From contig BFEA01000222.1 of the NCBI GenBank assembly GCA_003427395.1, forward strand, positions 383,855 through 421,791: a stretch of DNA of 37,937 bases, in the 5' to 3' direction. The first letter of the stretch is position 1. Each line of letters opens with the position of its first letter. The translations under genes and the position numbers were made by a program. The notes beneath the pieces were generated by a model. The model was not told where the DNA came from. It made no database searches and was given only the letters and a program-made list of their open reading frames with translations. Below, piece after piece: positions 1-8,382 of this stretch. Source of the stretch: Chara braunii (taxonomy: Eukaryota; Streptophyta; Charophyceae; Charales; Characeae).

Positions 1-1715
1 ACTCGACCTTTGGGATTCAGACATTTCGACGAGGGACTATTTGGGCCTGTGCTGAACACTTGGTGTTGACGATATTCCCATCTTCCCCTCTTCTTCGTCT
101 AACCCCCATCTCCTTCGTCTGTGTATGGTTGGGGCTGGCGCAGTCTTCCTGTGTGAAGCGCCAGACCCCTTCACACNATGGAATGATGATGATGATGTAT
201 GTTTGGGGCTGCATTGCAATATTGATTGTTCGGATCATTGGTATCTAAGTCTTCCGCTGTGCTATCTTATACTTTGTATTGAAAGGTCGGTTCTTGTTCT
301 GGTCTGCGCACCTATACGGTATGCAACACTCTTACTCCCGGGTGCAACGTGCGGTATGGTTCAACCAGGTTGCAGTCTAGCATCAAGCGCTGGATGGGAA
401 CTGCCTCTTGTGTGGATTGGCTAGCCGTCGACCTAGAAATACGATCTACTGTCGGGTCTATGGTGGCGTTCCAATCGCCTGCGAAGATGCAGGGCGTTAT
501 GGAGGAGCGAGATTCCCTATAGTTGCTACGAAAGCTGCTCTTTCCGATGAGTTGTTCGGTGCATAAATGTTTATTATCCTCACTTCTTCTTCTTTCCACC
601 GTAAGTCCATCAGACACCATCTGCCTTATGTTGTGTCGGCTTCTGAATTTTGGTGCCTCCCGTGTAAAGGCGGGAAGATTTGGGAATAAGGATGGCCGTA
701 CCCTTTGTGCAGGAGTTGTCTGAGGACCATATTTCATCCTTGACCCCTCCTAGTTTCCTTGTTAGCGCTCTCTGGATTTTTTTGTGATCAGCTGATAGTG
801 TGAGGTGAGTTTCTTGCAGCAGGATTATGTTAGCTGGTTTGTGTGGTCGTATTGTTAGTCCTTTGATTATATCGTTCATTTTCTCTTGTTTATCTAGAAT
901 ATTGTCGTGCCCATTTATGTTCCAACTTCTTATGACTATCCCTTGTGTTTTCCAGTCCACCCAGTCCTTCTTTGCGTTAGCCCTTCTTCTGAAGGTCTCA
1001 ATCATCGGGGGATTGGGGGTTTAAAGGAGCCGAAGATGGAGAAAGAGGATTTCTAGGAGGGGTCCGGATCTGTTGCCTCCATGGCGGATGTGGTAGCGTC
1101 CGGAGGATCCTGCTGTGTCTTGGACGGTTAGTCATCCATCTTGTATTCTCCTATGCTTGAACTGACTCCCTGATCCGAGGACGTGCTCGGCTTTGGGTCG
1201 CTGCCTTCTTCCTCTTCATGCCATTCTTTTTCCTCGTTGTCTGAGCACTCACTCCTGTAGAATTTGTCCAGATCCATAGGGAAGGCTCTCGTTTCTAGGT
1301 CGCCGCCACCACTGAGTGTTCCCGCACTCAACAGTTGTGCTACTAAGGCTGCCAGCAACTCTGCTGGGATGCCTGGGCCAGCTAGCACGTTGTATGGTAT
1401 TGCTGCAACTGTCCTCCATGGTCTCCACATCATACCACTCTTCAGTTTGGCGTTGACTGGCATTTTTGCGATTACCGGGGAGAAGGCACCAGGCTTGTGC
1501 CCCCCTTCCTCCATCTGCTGGTCTTGCTGCACATCCTGATCTGCTTGTGAAGAGCTGGCTTCCGGCTGGCTGTTTGCATCCCATGTCTCATACAGATCCA
1601 GAGGGAAGGTTTCCGTTACCTCCTCTTGCAGAATTTTGGCTGCATTCTGGCCTTCTTCGACCCGGGGGATCGTGAAGGACACATCTGTGGCCACTTGCCA
1701 CTCAGCCTCCTTCTC
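1..1715 (-). mobile_element. Non-LTR (LINE) retrotransposon fragment
   Basis: Read on the minus strand, this stretch holds an ORF1-like acidic protein followed by an apurinic-type endonuclease, the order found in LINEs. No reverse transcriptase is visible before the window edge. Positions 1-311 hold no coding I can assign, only a short ATG microsatellite near 178-199 and one N at 177. The right end meets LTR sequence of element A at about 1700-1720, and the lost outer 200 bp or so of that LTR is not seen to the left within the window. The simplest reading is a LINE, truncated inside ORF1, that inserted into the LTR. Boundaries are approximate. Confidence 0.65.
312..1005 (-). pseudogene. LINE ORF2 endonuclease domain, frameshifted
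   Basis: This is the N-terminal part of a LINE ORF2. The endonuclease would nick target DNA to prime reverse transcription. The 610-1005 segment has SWNINGH and the metal-site motif LLQETH. The 312-737 segment, in a different frame, has the GDWN motif (GDWNATID), the usual third landmark of this exonuclease-endonuclease-phosphatase fold. Between them, near 480-580, a short NIYAPNN match sits in the third frame, so at least two frameshifts break the gene. Start at 1005 is taken because the family usually begins ORF2 a few dozen residues before the SWN motif. RT is missing within the window. Certain as a LINE-type endonuclease, certain as broken. Confidence 0.8.
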
Positions 1716-1754
1716 GACCAATCTTATTCTTCTTCCCAATAATAATAATAACAA
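1128..1754 (-). pseudogene. LINE ORF1-like acidic protein, 5'-truncated
   Basis: The 208-codon reading frame lies just upstream of the LINE endonuclease on the same strand. Its first dozen or so codons read through LTR sequence of element A: the start MLLLLLGRR is also found in the other LTR of A. The true LINE part therefore begins about codon 13. It is rich in Glu, Asp, Ser and Gln, with an acidic tail (about residues 170-200) and no recognisable zinc knuckle or RNA-binding fold. I call it the C-terminal part of ORF1 only from position and orientation. It could also be unrelated repeat sequence. Confidence 0.4.
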
Positions 1755-2940
1755 TGAGTGGCTGAACCATAATCAATATCCGAAGTTCCCTCTTACTGCT
1801 GACTCAACAACAACAACAACAAAAACAACAACAACAAGTCCACCATAGCTATATCTTCCCTCCTTCTTCCTCCTCTCACTCTAGTCTATGGCGGACTACT
1901 GAGGGCCCTGCCCTCCTGTCCAAAGGACAACCCAAAGCAGCTATGGCGCTGCACTCCTGTCCAAAGGACAACCCAAAGCAGCTATGGCGCTGCACTCCTG
2001 TCCAAAGGACGACCCAAAGCAGTTATGCCGCTGTTGACTAAATCGCCATGCCTGACTCTGCCTCGAGCCTCCTTGGTGCGGCAGTACCCCAACTTGGGCC
2101 TTCCAGATGTAGCGCCCAACAAGGTGATGAAGATGGTGTCCACCATAGCCAAGTAGGTGCCTCGCCACTCTCCTCCTTCGCCCCCTTCTTCCTCCTCCTT
2201 AGGCTGGGCTGCTCGCCATAGCCAGGCTGAGCGCCCAGCTGCCCTTCACCTCCAGGCAGCGCTGTACTAGCCCAGCGCTTCGATCAACAGCATGTCGCCA
2301 ATCCTTGCATACCGCAAATGAGGAGGAACTACTTGCTCCTCCGGAAGATATAGCGGCCTACTGGCCTCTTGGGCGGTGACTTCCTAGGCCGAGAGAGCTC
2401 CCAACAACCGGTACCTCCTCCCTTTCGGAGGGAAACATCATTGCAGGCTCTGCTATCGTCCGGGCAGGCCCTAGACCCGGGCTATCTGGACTGGTACCGA
2501 CCTACCTCTATCCTACCGCTACGGGGCCTCTAAAAATGCCAATTTTTTGTCTTCTTTTACTCGGCCTCTAGTACCCGACACTCCTACCACTACTTGAGTG
2601 GTACCGGCCTACCTGCTACTTGAGTGTTTTTCCTCGCTGCTCTAAGTGTTGCGTGCCTACCCCCGCTACTTAAGTGTTTTCCCCGCTGCAACCCTCAAAG
2701 TCACGGCCACAGGTAAGTACCGGCCCTGCGGGGCCTTTCAACCAACAAGTACCCTTTCGGGTCACACACACACTCAGCCGACAAGCACTTAGTCAGGCAT
2801 GCAAACCAGCAGGCACGCACACACACACACAGACTTGGAAACCACAGCAGAATGCGGGAATCTCAGCAAGGCATTCATTCCAGCGGCAAATCCCAGAAAT
2901 CAGCAGTGTTCTCAATCTGTGTTTTTGGCGGGTCATTACA
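1705..2940 (-). repeat. Element A 3' LTR, outer end missing
   Basis: It aligns with 9795-11131 over most of its length, for example at the AATAATAATAATAAC and CAACAACAAC runs, the ATATAGCGGCCTACTGGCC block and the final GGCGGGTCATTACA. On the plus strand it ends at CATTACA, the reverse complement of the LTR start TGTAATG. About 200 bp of its outer part, including the expected TGTTA(C/T)GATC end, is gone and replaced by LINE sequence. It also carries an expanded 41 bp repeat that the partner LTR lacks. Confidence 0.88.
1914..2036. repeat. 41 bp tandem repeat, three copies, in LTR
   Basis: Three head-to-tail copies of a 41 bp unit containing TCCTGTCCAAAGGAC and ending in the GCTATGGCGCTG region start at 1914, 1955 and 1996. 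The third copy has small changes. The other LTR of element A has one copy near 10185-10225. The expansion therefore happened after insertion, or distinguishes the two LTRs. Confidence 0.85.
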
Positions 2941-2952
2941 CTACCCCCCTCT
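2941..2952 (-). other. Element A polypurine tract
   Basis: On the minus strand the sequence directly before the 3' LTR reads AGAGGGGGGTAG, followed by TGTAATG. A purine run touching the 3' LTR primes plus-strand DNA synthesis in LTR retrotransposons. Element B has the matching GAAGGGGGGGTAG. Confidence 0.8.
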
Positions 2953-2981
2953 CAAGAGCGAGGTCCCTTCGAGTGAGTAAC

Positions 2982-4268
2982 TCATTCAGAGTCGGCACAA
3001 AATGCATCGTAGGCGTAAATCAGAAAGAGAGATTTAGTAAGACCGTGAGGAGTGAGTTTTGCAGAAAACTTAGCAGTCTGTCCATCAACGATCTGTCGTT
3101 CATAAGCGTTAAAAACACGTGGAGCATTCTTTAGCAGCTCTTTTCTGTCGATCCAGAAAAATTCGTTCAACGGGTGATAGAGGAAGTGAACCTTGTACTG
3201 TCTGTTGATTCCTCTTCCTTCATGGGAAACAATTTTGTCTATCTCATGGCCGTCGTCAATAGGACGAGGTATCATAGAATCTCGGAAAGGAAAAGTCTCG
3301 TCATCGATGTGTGGACGCAGTTTCGACACGTGAAAGACCGGATATGTGCGCAGATGAGGAGGCACGTCAATCACATACAAAGGACCAAAATCATCCCCAA
3401 TCACCTTTAGAACCTGCCAAGGGCCATTGTACAATGGAAAAAGCTTTCGTGATACGCCCTCTTCGTCAGAAAACTCAAACATTTTGACCCAGACATAACT
3501 CCCTACTTTGAAGTTCCCTTCTTTGCGTGACTTGTTGGCATGTTTGATCATGGCATGCTGACGCTTGTTCATTGTTGCGATAGCAGCTTTGAGCAGGTGT
3601 GCGTACTTAGCATTGTAGCCAGTCATGTCGGGCGTCGGACCAAGGGACCGTTCGGGGAACAAATAGGAGAGAGGATTGCTCAACTGCCAACCATATTGCA
3701 GCTGATTCGGTGTCACGCCAATTGCAGAGTGAATGGATTTGTTGTACAACCCGTTCACTTTGTGTAACTCCTTGTCCCACGTGTTCTGATCTGGAACAAT
3801 TAATGCGCGAAGTAGTTGAATGACAGTCTGGTTGATTTCGTCGGCCAATCCATTGGCTTCGGAGTGTCGACCAGAAGTCTTGTTGAGTTTAATGTCATAG
3901 ATCTGTGAGGTGAAGTCCTTCCAATCAGCACTAATGAACTTGGTGTCCCGATCACTCACAAGAGTTTTCGGGGGTCCATACAACAGAATGTACTGTTGGT
4001 GAAATTCTTCGATCGCTAGCTCAGTTGGTGCATGAGGAGGTAGAGGAATCAAATTCAGAAATTTGGAAAAAGGATCCACAATGACCATGACTTGTGAATG
4101 TCCTCCCTCGCTCACCTCTCCCATGTCCGTGAAATCGATAGAGACCGACTCACCTGGCCCATCAGGGATTGGGAGGGGTTTCAGCAGGCCATAAGGCTTA
4201 TGCCTATGGACCTTGGTTCTTTGACAGACTTGACATTCAACAATAAATTTGTTAGCAGATCCCTTCAT
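2982..4268 (-). CDS. pol: Pol C-terminal part: integrase core, GPY/F, chromodomain
   Basis: Integrase inserts the cDNA into the genome. This 428-codon frame begins just after the HH part of the zinc-binding domain and keeps its CC part (C12, C15 in ECQVCQRTK). The core shows D45 (SIDFTD) and D106 (VSDRD). At the third catalytic position, in GLADEIN, residue 143 is Asp where elements B and C have Glu (GLAEEIN, GQAEQLN). A GPY/F-type module lies at about 275-318 (NGPW at 281-284). A chromodomain follows at about 341-390 (HEIDKIVSHE...RQYKVHFLYHP...APRVFNAYE), then a 38-residue tail. The previous codons are open but for a TAG at 4275-4277, where element B has Trp, so this is one pol piece and not a separate gene. 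Confidence 0.9.
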   Translation of the reverse strand: MKGSANKFIVECQVCQRTKVHRHKPYGLLKPLPIPDGPGESVSIDFTDMGEVSEGGHSQVMVIVDPFSKFLNLIPLPPHAPTELAIEEFHQQYILLYGPPKTLVSDRDTKFISADWKDFTSQIYDIKLNKTSGRHSEANGLADEINQTVIQLLRALIVPDQNTWDKELHKVNGLYNKSIHSAIGVTPNQLQYGWQLSNPLSYLFPERSLGPTPDMTGYNAKYAHLLKAAIATMNKRQHAMIKHANKSRKEGNFKVGSYVWVKMFEFSDEEGVSRKLFPLYNGPWQVLKVIGDDFGPLYVIDVPPHLRTYPVFHVSKLRPHIDDETFPFRDSMIPRPIDDGHEIDKIVSHEGRGINRQYKVHFLYHPLNEFFWIDRKELLKNAPRVFNAYERQIVDGQTAKFSAKLTPHGLTKSLFLIYAYDAFCADSE

Positions 4269-4274
4269 TCCTGG

Positions 4275-4688
4275 CTAATCAAACTGCTGCAAAAGACTTC
4301 CATAAGTCTTCTCAAAGCCGAAGTGCCCACTCCGACCATGTGCCAAATCCAAGAAATGAGTCCGGAGAGGCGCATGGTTGGGTACACACAAACGATCAAA
4401 CTTCCCATACCGCTGGAATACAAGACCCTCACACTCGTGAAAATCAGGTTGACTATTAGGGTTAGCCTTGAGCTGCTCAAGGATGGGACCAAGGTCCAGA
4501 TCCTTGGCAGTGTGTTCGACCAGATTCTCCTTCAGTTGCCTTCGGAGGTCATATGAGTCCACAAGGAGAGAGATCAATTTGTGTTTTAATCCACTGCAAG
4601 GTCTGATGATCTGAGTCGACCTTGAAGTGACGACCCAAGATGTAGTGCTTCCAATGTGTGAGCGTTCCTCGCAAAGCATAGAGCTCAC
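4275..4688 (-). pseudogene. pol: Pol fragment: integrase zinc-binding N-terminus
   Basis: From about 4570 down to 4275 this frame matches element B residue for residue (VDSYDLRRQL, RSGHFGFEKTYGSLLQ). It carries the H...H half of the HHCC domain that binds the viral DNA ends. The first 40 or so codons are an out-of-frame shadow of RNase H. Compared with B, about 120 bp are missing between the RNase H segment WIKTQID and this part, including the ADALSRH end of RNase H, and the frame changes there. It ends at a TAG (4275-4277) where B reads Trp (TGG). Confidence 0.85.
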
Positions 4689-6174
4689 GCATATATGTGG
4701 AGGTAGCTACCTTGTGGCTGGGCATGTGTTTGCTGTAATATTCAAGCGGACGCATGCCATCGCCATCATCTTGTTGTAGCACTGCAGCAATCCCATACTG
4801 GCTCGCGTCCGTAGTGACCATGAACGTGAGGTTGGGATCCGCAATGCGGAGCACAGGATGACTTACCAAAGGCTCTTTCAAGGCTTGGAATGCAGTCTCA
4901 CATTTCTCACACCACGCATAGGCAACATTCTTGCTTGTTAGTCTCGAAAGTGGGTGAGCAATGACAGAAGATTTAGGCACAAACTTCCGATAATACGAGG
5001 CCAAACCAAGAAAAGAACGCAGTTCGCGTATGTTTGCCGGTTGAGGCCAGTTTCGTATGACTTCAACCTTGGTTGCTTCCGACTCAAGGCCGTTTGCAGA
5101 CAACCGGTGGCCAAGATAGATGTCGTTGTCCCTTCCAAACTCAGATTTCTCTATGTTGAGGTGCAGTTGTGCCTCCTTGAGGACCTGCAAAACCTCCTCA
5201 AGGTGCTTGACGTGCTCTTCCATGGACTTGCTGAAAATCAGGATGTCATCGATGTAAACAACAACAAACTTGTTAAGCTGATGGCGGAGGACCTTGTCCA
5301 TGAGGCACTGAAACGTGGCTGGTGCATTCGCAAGACCGAAGGGCATAACGATGAATTCGTACAGCCCATCGTGTGTTTTGAATGCAGTTTTGTGCTGGTC
5401 ACTCGGATCAACTTCAATCTGGTGGTAGCCAGACTTGAGGTCGATCTTGGAGAAGACCTTGCACCCACCTGCAGCATCTATCAGATCATCTATGCGCGGC
5501 AAGGGATAAGCGTTCTTTCGGGTGATACGGTTTAGGCCACGATAGTCAATACACATCCAAAGTTTGCCTCCTTTCTTTGGCACAAACAAGACAGGTGCAC
5601 CGAACTCAGACTCACTAGGCCTAATCCATCCATGAGCAATCATGTCATCAATTTGTCTCCTCAACTCCTCCAGCTCTCCTTGTCCCATACGGTAGACGCA
5701 GCCCTTTGGAGGAACACTCCCTTCTATTATCTCGATTTTGTGTTTGACCGGATGTCCGGGAACTCCACGAGGTTCAGCCAGGACTTTAGGAAATCGATCT
5801 AATAGACAACGAATGTTTGTTTGGACTTCCGGTGGAGTATCATCCTCATCAGGAGAGAGAAAATCAGATTGAGAATTTACAGCAATTACAACTGGATTTG
5901 AAGTACTTGGATCAGAAGTAGACTGATTTTTTACAGTAGAAGTAGATGGATTAGAAGTAGAGGTAGTGGAAGTAGAATTACTTCCGGAGGTAGAAAATGA
6001 GCCAAAAGATGAAGGCACATGGAGAGGCTTTACAAGAGCTACATGCACATGCTCAGCTTCCTTGCACCTTCGCACTGATTTGCAGAATTTGTTTGCACTC
6101 AAAAGAGTGAGAGGGGACTCACGCATCTCGTCCAATAGAATGATACGCTCGTTCCCCTTGGCATCACGCACCAC
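4549..6174 (-). CDS. pol: Pol fragment: reverse transcriptase and RNase H
   Basis: This is the longest open pol segment here, 541 codons. After a Ser/Thr-rich linker (about 55-105), the RT palm has D245 (SKIDLKSGYHQ) and the catalytic box YIDD at 307-310. PFGLANAP and the SEFG thumb motif follow. RNase H begins near 450 with D456 (TTDASQYG), E497 (MRELYA) and D522 (SDHQTLQW). The C-terminal RNase H motif is lost to a deletion, and the last residues after QID are out of frame. The protease lies upstream in the same frame, separated by TAGs at 6190-6192 and 6298-6300, so this was one protease-pol polyprotein. RT catalytic residues look intact. RNase H is probably dead. Confidence 0.93.
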   Translation of the reverse strand: MVRDAKGNERIILLDEMRESPLTLLSANKFCKSVRRCKEAEHVHVALVKPLHVPSSFGSFSTSGSNSTSTTSTSNPSTSTVKNQSTSDPSTSNPVVIAVNSQSDFLSPDEDDTPPEVQTNIRCLLDRFPKVLAEPRGVPGHPVKHKIEIIEGSVPPKGCVYRMGQGELEELRRQIDDMIAHGWIRPSESEFGAPVLFVPKKGGKLWMCIDYRGLNRITRKNAYPLPRIDDLIDAAGGCKVFSKIDLKSGYHQIEVDPSDQHKTAFKTHDGLYEFIVMPFGLANAPATFQCLMDKVLRHQLNKFVVVYIDDILIFSKSMEEHVKHLEEVLQVLKEAQLHLNIEKSEFGRDNDIYLGHRLSANGLESEATKVEVIRNWPQPANIRELRSFLGLASYYRKFVPKSSVIAHPLSRLTSKNVAYAWCEKCETAFQALKEPLVSHPVLRIADPNLTFMVTTDASQYGIAAVLQQDDGDGMRPLEYYSKHMPSHKVATSTYMRELYALRGTLTHWKHYILGRHFKVDSDHQTLQWIKTQIDLSPCGLI

Positions 6175-6297
6175 GAACTGATTATCCGCCTACGTGGTCC
6201 TTAGACAATGAGCCTTTAACCAGCCCAAGCCAATGACCGCGTCGAAAAGACACTTGTCCATGACATAAAAGTTCAGCTCATGTGTGAAAATGCGATC

Positions 6298-6888
6298 CTA
6301 GTCAAAAGTGACGCGCACACCTTTGACGGGATGTGTTGAGGTGACAACCTCTTGGTTGCCCACCTGGGTCCGACAAGGGTTCTGCAATTCCACTTGCTTC
6401 ATTCCCGAGCCCGCCTTACGAATCCCGTTAGGAGAAAAGAAGTTAGTCGTTGAGCCATTATCAATCAACACACGGATGTATCGACGGTTAATGAGCAGCT
6501 TAAAGAAGATCAATTCCACACTCCCTTGAACACAGCGTTGCTGCTTGAGCTGCAGCCAATGTTCCGGGTAAGAGTGGAAGTCGACTTCCTTAGTCTCTAC
6601 CCAAGGCTCAGTGTATAGTACTTGAACTGTAGCAGCCTTGAATTCAGCATCAGTCCGGGCTCCAAGAGCAGGCTGTTGATCAGATTCAGGCTCCTTGGAG
6701 AGGCCTGCAACTGACTGTTCAGCTTCCCTTGTTGTAGAGAGTGCTGATAACTCTTCTACGCCCTTTGCCTGTTTCCCTGCAGATGATAACAGTCTTGCAC
6801 AGCGTGCCCAGGCTTTTGACAATGCAAGCACACGCGCAGTTTGGATCTTCTCTCCCATTCCTTTTGATTGATGGGGATGGTTTCCCAA
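6298..6888 (-). pseudogene. pol: Aspartic protease domain of pol, with gag overlap
   Basis: Retroviral-type protease cuts the Gag-Pol polyprotein. The active-site region reads RYIRVLIDNGSTTNFFSP, with DNGST in place of the usual DTGA/DSGA; element B has DCGAT. The conserved block KQVELQNPCRTQVGNQEVVTS follows. The frame stops at TAG 6298-6300 inside the sequence that in B continues to the ILG-type motif (AVIGLGW). The start is not a real initiator: the frame is probably entered by ribosomal frameshifting at 6771-6777, so only residues from about 37 on belong to the protease product. The upstream codons overlap gag in another frame. Confidence 0.8.
6734..6777 (-). promoter_or_regulatory. Probable -1 ribosomal frameshift signal, gag to protease
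   Basis: On the minus strand the heptamer GGGAAAC (6777-6771) lies in register G GGA AAC of the gag/zinc-knuckle frame, five codons before the gag TAG (6758-6756). A -1 slip enters exactly the protease frame (AGKQAKGVE). Eleven nt downstream, GTAGAAGAG can pair with CTCTCTAC (one bulge, 9 nt loop). Element B has the same heptamer, register and spacing. The heptamer fits the X XXY YYZ rule of retroviral frameshift sites. Activity is inferred. Confidence 0.6.
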
Positions 6889-7012
6889 GGCTTGGTGGAA
6901 GCATCCTCCGGTTCCTCAGGGATCTTTGCATTCTTGGGGAGGTGTGCTATAGTTCCCTTACCCGAACTACGGTTAGGCCCCTTGCTTGAAGCAGTCTTTT
7001 TAAAGGCATTGC
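6756..7012 (-). pseudogene. gag: Gag C-terminal part: CCHC zinc knuckle (nucleocapsid)
   Basis: This open segment has no start codon of its own. It runs from the A-run at about 7012 to TAG 6756-6758 and continues gag one frame away (NAFKKTASSKG matches B's NAFKKTAFKSKG). At 6789-6830 it encodes an intact nucleic-acid-binding knuckle, CLHCQKPGHAVQDC, with spacing C-X2-C-X4-H-X4-C. The frame change from the upstream gag falls in a run of about nine A, a typical homopolymer slip. The frameshift heptamer lies at its 3' end. Confidence 0.8.
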
Positions 7013-7644
7013 ATTTTTTTTTCAGTATTCATGTTAGACTCAAGGGCTGATGTAGAACAGCCCACGTCGGAGTCCGGCTCTAGATCGTCATCTAGAGACA
7101 GATCATCTGCATAGGACTCATCCTCAACCTCCCGATGTTCATGCAGGGCAAGCTGGTTGCTGCTTCCGTACCGATTGCGTTGCGAGGTTCTACCTGCAAC
7201 GGGTGCCTTTGCACGCCTGGCGAGGTCCTTGGCTTCTAGATTGACTAGATCCGTCAGTAGCTCTCGCCAAGTCGTATTGAGTCCTAGCCGGGAGACATAT
7301 CCTTCAGGGGCCACTCCCATAACCACATCCATGCAAGACACGCCAGTCCATCCCAAGTTTGGAGTGGTGAACAGACCAGTCAAGTGCTGCCCCAAAGCCT
7401 GCATGGAAGTGCTCCACTTTTGGCCCTTGAAGGCCTCAAGCTTCAACCTCGCCTTGAGCGCAGCGTGCTTATCTTAATACTGCGCGATGAGGAGGTCCTC
7501 AAGATTACGTACAGGAGTTACTTTCAGCCACTGAGTCAGATCAATTCTCACATAACCTGCTGTAACAGCTTGGAGTTCTATGAAACTCCGTACGGCGGGC
7601 TCAGTATTTGTGCCCATGATCATGCTTCAGTCTTCCTGCGGTTT
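7000..7644 (-). pseudogene. gag: Gag capsid region, interrupted by stops
   Basis: This is the capsid-like middle of Gag. It aligns with element B: for example ALKARLKLEAFKGQKW against B's VAKARLKLDKLKHSKW, and LVNLEAKDLARR against LVKLEAQDLPGG. It is in the same frame as the N-terminal gag segment (7645-8382). Three in-frame stops intervene: one at the end of SSMRSYFEVL, one a few codons later and a TAA at 7474-7476. The longest open part is 7000-7446. An acidic stretch (SYADDLSLDDDLEPDSD) precedes the A-run slip. Confidence 0.8.
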
Positions 7645-8382
7645 TCACAGTACCTCGAAGTATGAGCGCATGGAGCTAACCCAAGAGGTGATGTCCCCCT
7701 TCCCGTCGTACTTGGACGACAGAGTGGCCGCCCTCTTGTCCACTATGGGACCGCTGTATTTTACGCCTGTAAGAACTGCGCTGTTTTGGGCTGATGTTCC
7801 TGCATTTGGAACTAGGATAAGTGCAGAACTGTCGGTGTTGCCACTTGAGGAGCTGACACCGGTTCCTGCGCTCGTCACAGTTCCACTTGCTCTCGACATG
7901 AGGACTGTGTTAGGGTGAGAGACTAGGACTGCAGCAGGTCGAGGATTAGGAGGACGGGAGGCAGATAGTTGGGACTGTTTGAGGCTGACTATCTCAGCCT
8001 GCAGCTCTTGGTTCCGCTGCTCTAGAGTTGTCACACGGGACTCTATATCTTCCAAGGTCCGCAGTCGAACCAAGGCTGCTACGGTAGCAACTAGCTTCTC
8101 TTGGAACCAGTCATCATTCGATTCCGGAACCTCGAGGAGGGCCACTTGTTCAACAATACTTGTGGCTTTGGCTGATGCCTCTGCCTCCCTCTCTCTGTGT
8201 ATTGCGTCCTCATAAAGTTTCTGAAAGAAAGGTTTCTCGTTCTCGGCCGCTGCGTCCAGCATGGCCTTCCATTGCTCGGATGTGATGTCTGCCATGCTAG
8301 AGGATAGGGCGTCAGTAGATCTCTCAAGAAGGGTCCGCACTTTGCCCACTTTTGGATGAACACTCCTCTTACCCCTCCTCAC
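7645..8382 (-). CDS. gag: Gag N-terminal part with coiled coil
   Basis: This 245-codon frame starts gag of element A. It shares MRxGKxSVxK and SSSM with element B's gag start. Translation may begin at 8382 or at the inner Met of MADITSEQWK (8295). A charged helix (about 40-75) and a heptad-rich coiled coil (LEDIESRVTTLEQRNQELQ, about 110-140) come first. A Ser/Thr/Ala/Val-rich linker follows (140-205). The capsid start LSSKYDGKGDITSWVSSMRSYF matches B's SSKYDGKDDIESWISSMRSYF. It ends at a premature TGA where B reads Tyr. Coiled coils in this place help Gag assemble. Confidence 0.82.
   Translation of the reverse strand: MRRGKRSVHPKVGKVRTLLERSTDALSSSMADITSEQWKAMLDAAAENEKPFFQKLYEDAIHREREAEASAKATSIVEQVALLEVPESNDDWFQEKLVATVAALVRLRTLEDIESRVTTLEQRNQELQAEIVSLKQSQLSASRPPNPRPAAVLVSHPNTVLMSRASGTVTSAGTGVSSSSGNTDSSALILVPNAGTSAQNSAVLTGVKYSGPIVDKRAATLSSKYDGKGDITSWVSSMRSYFEVL

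Noticed and set aside
4954-5535. 193-codon plus-strand frame opposite RT
   Set aside because: It is the antisense shadow of the well-supported RT frame and has no domain of its own.
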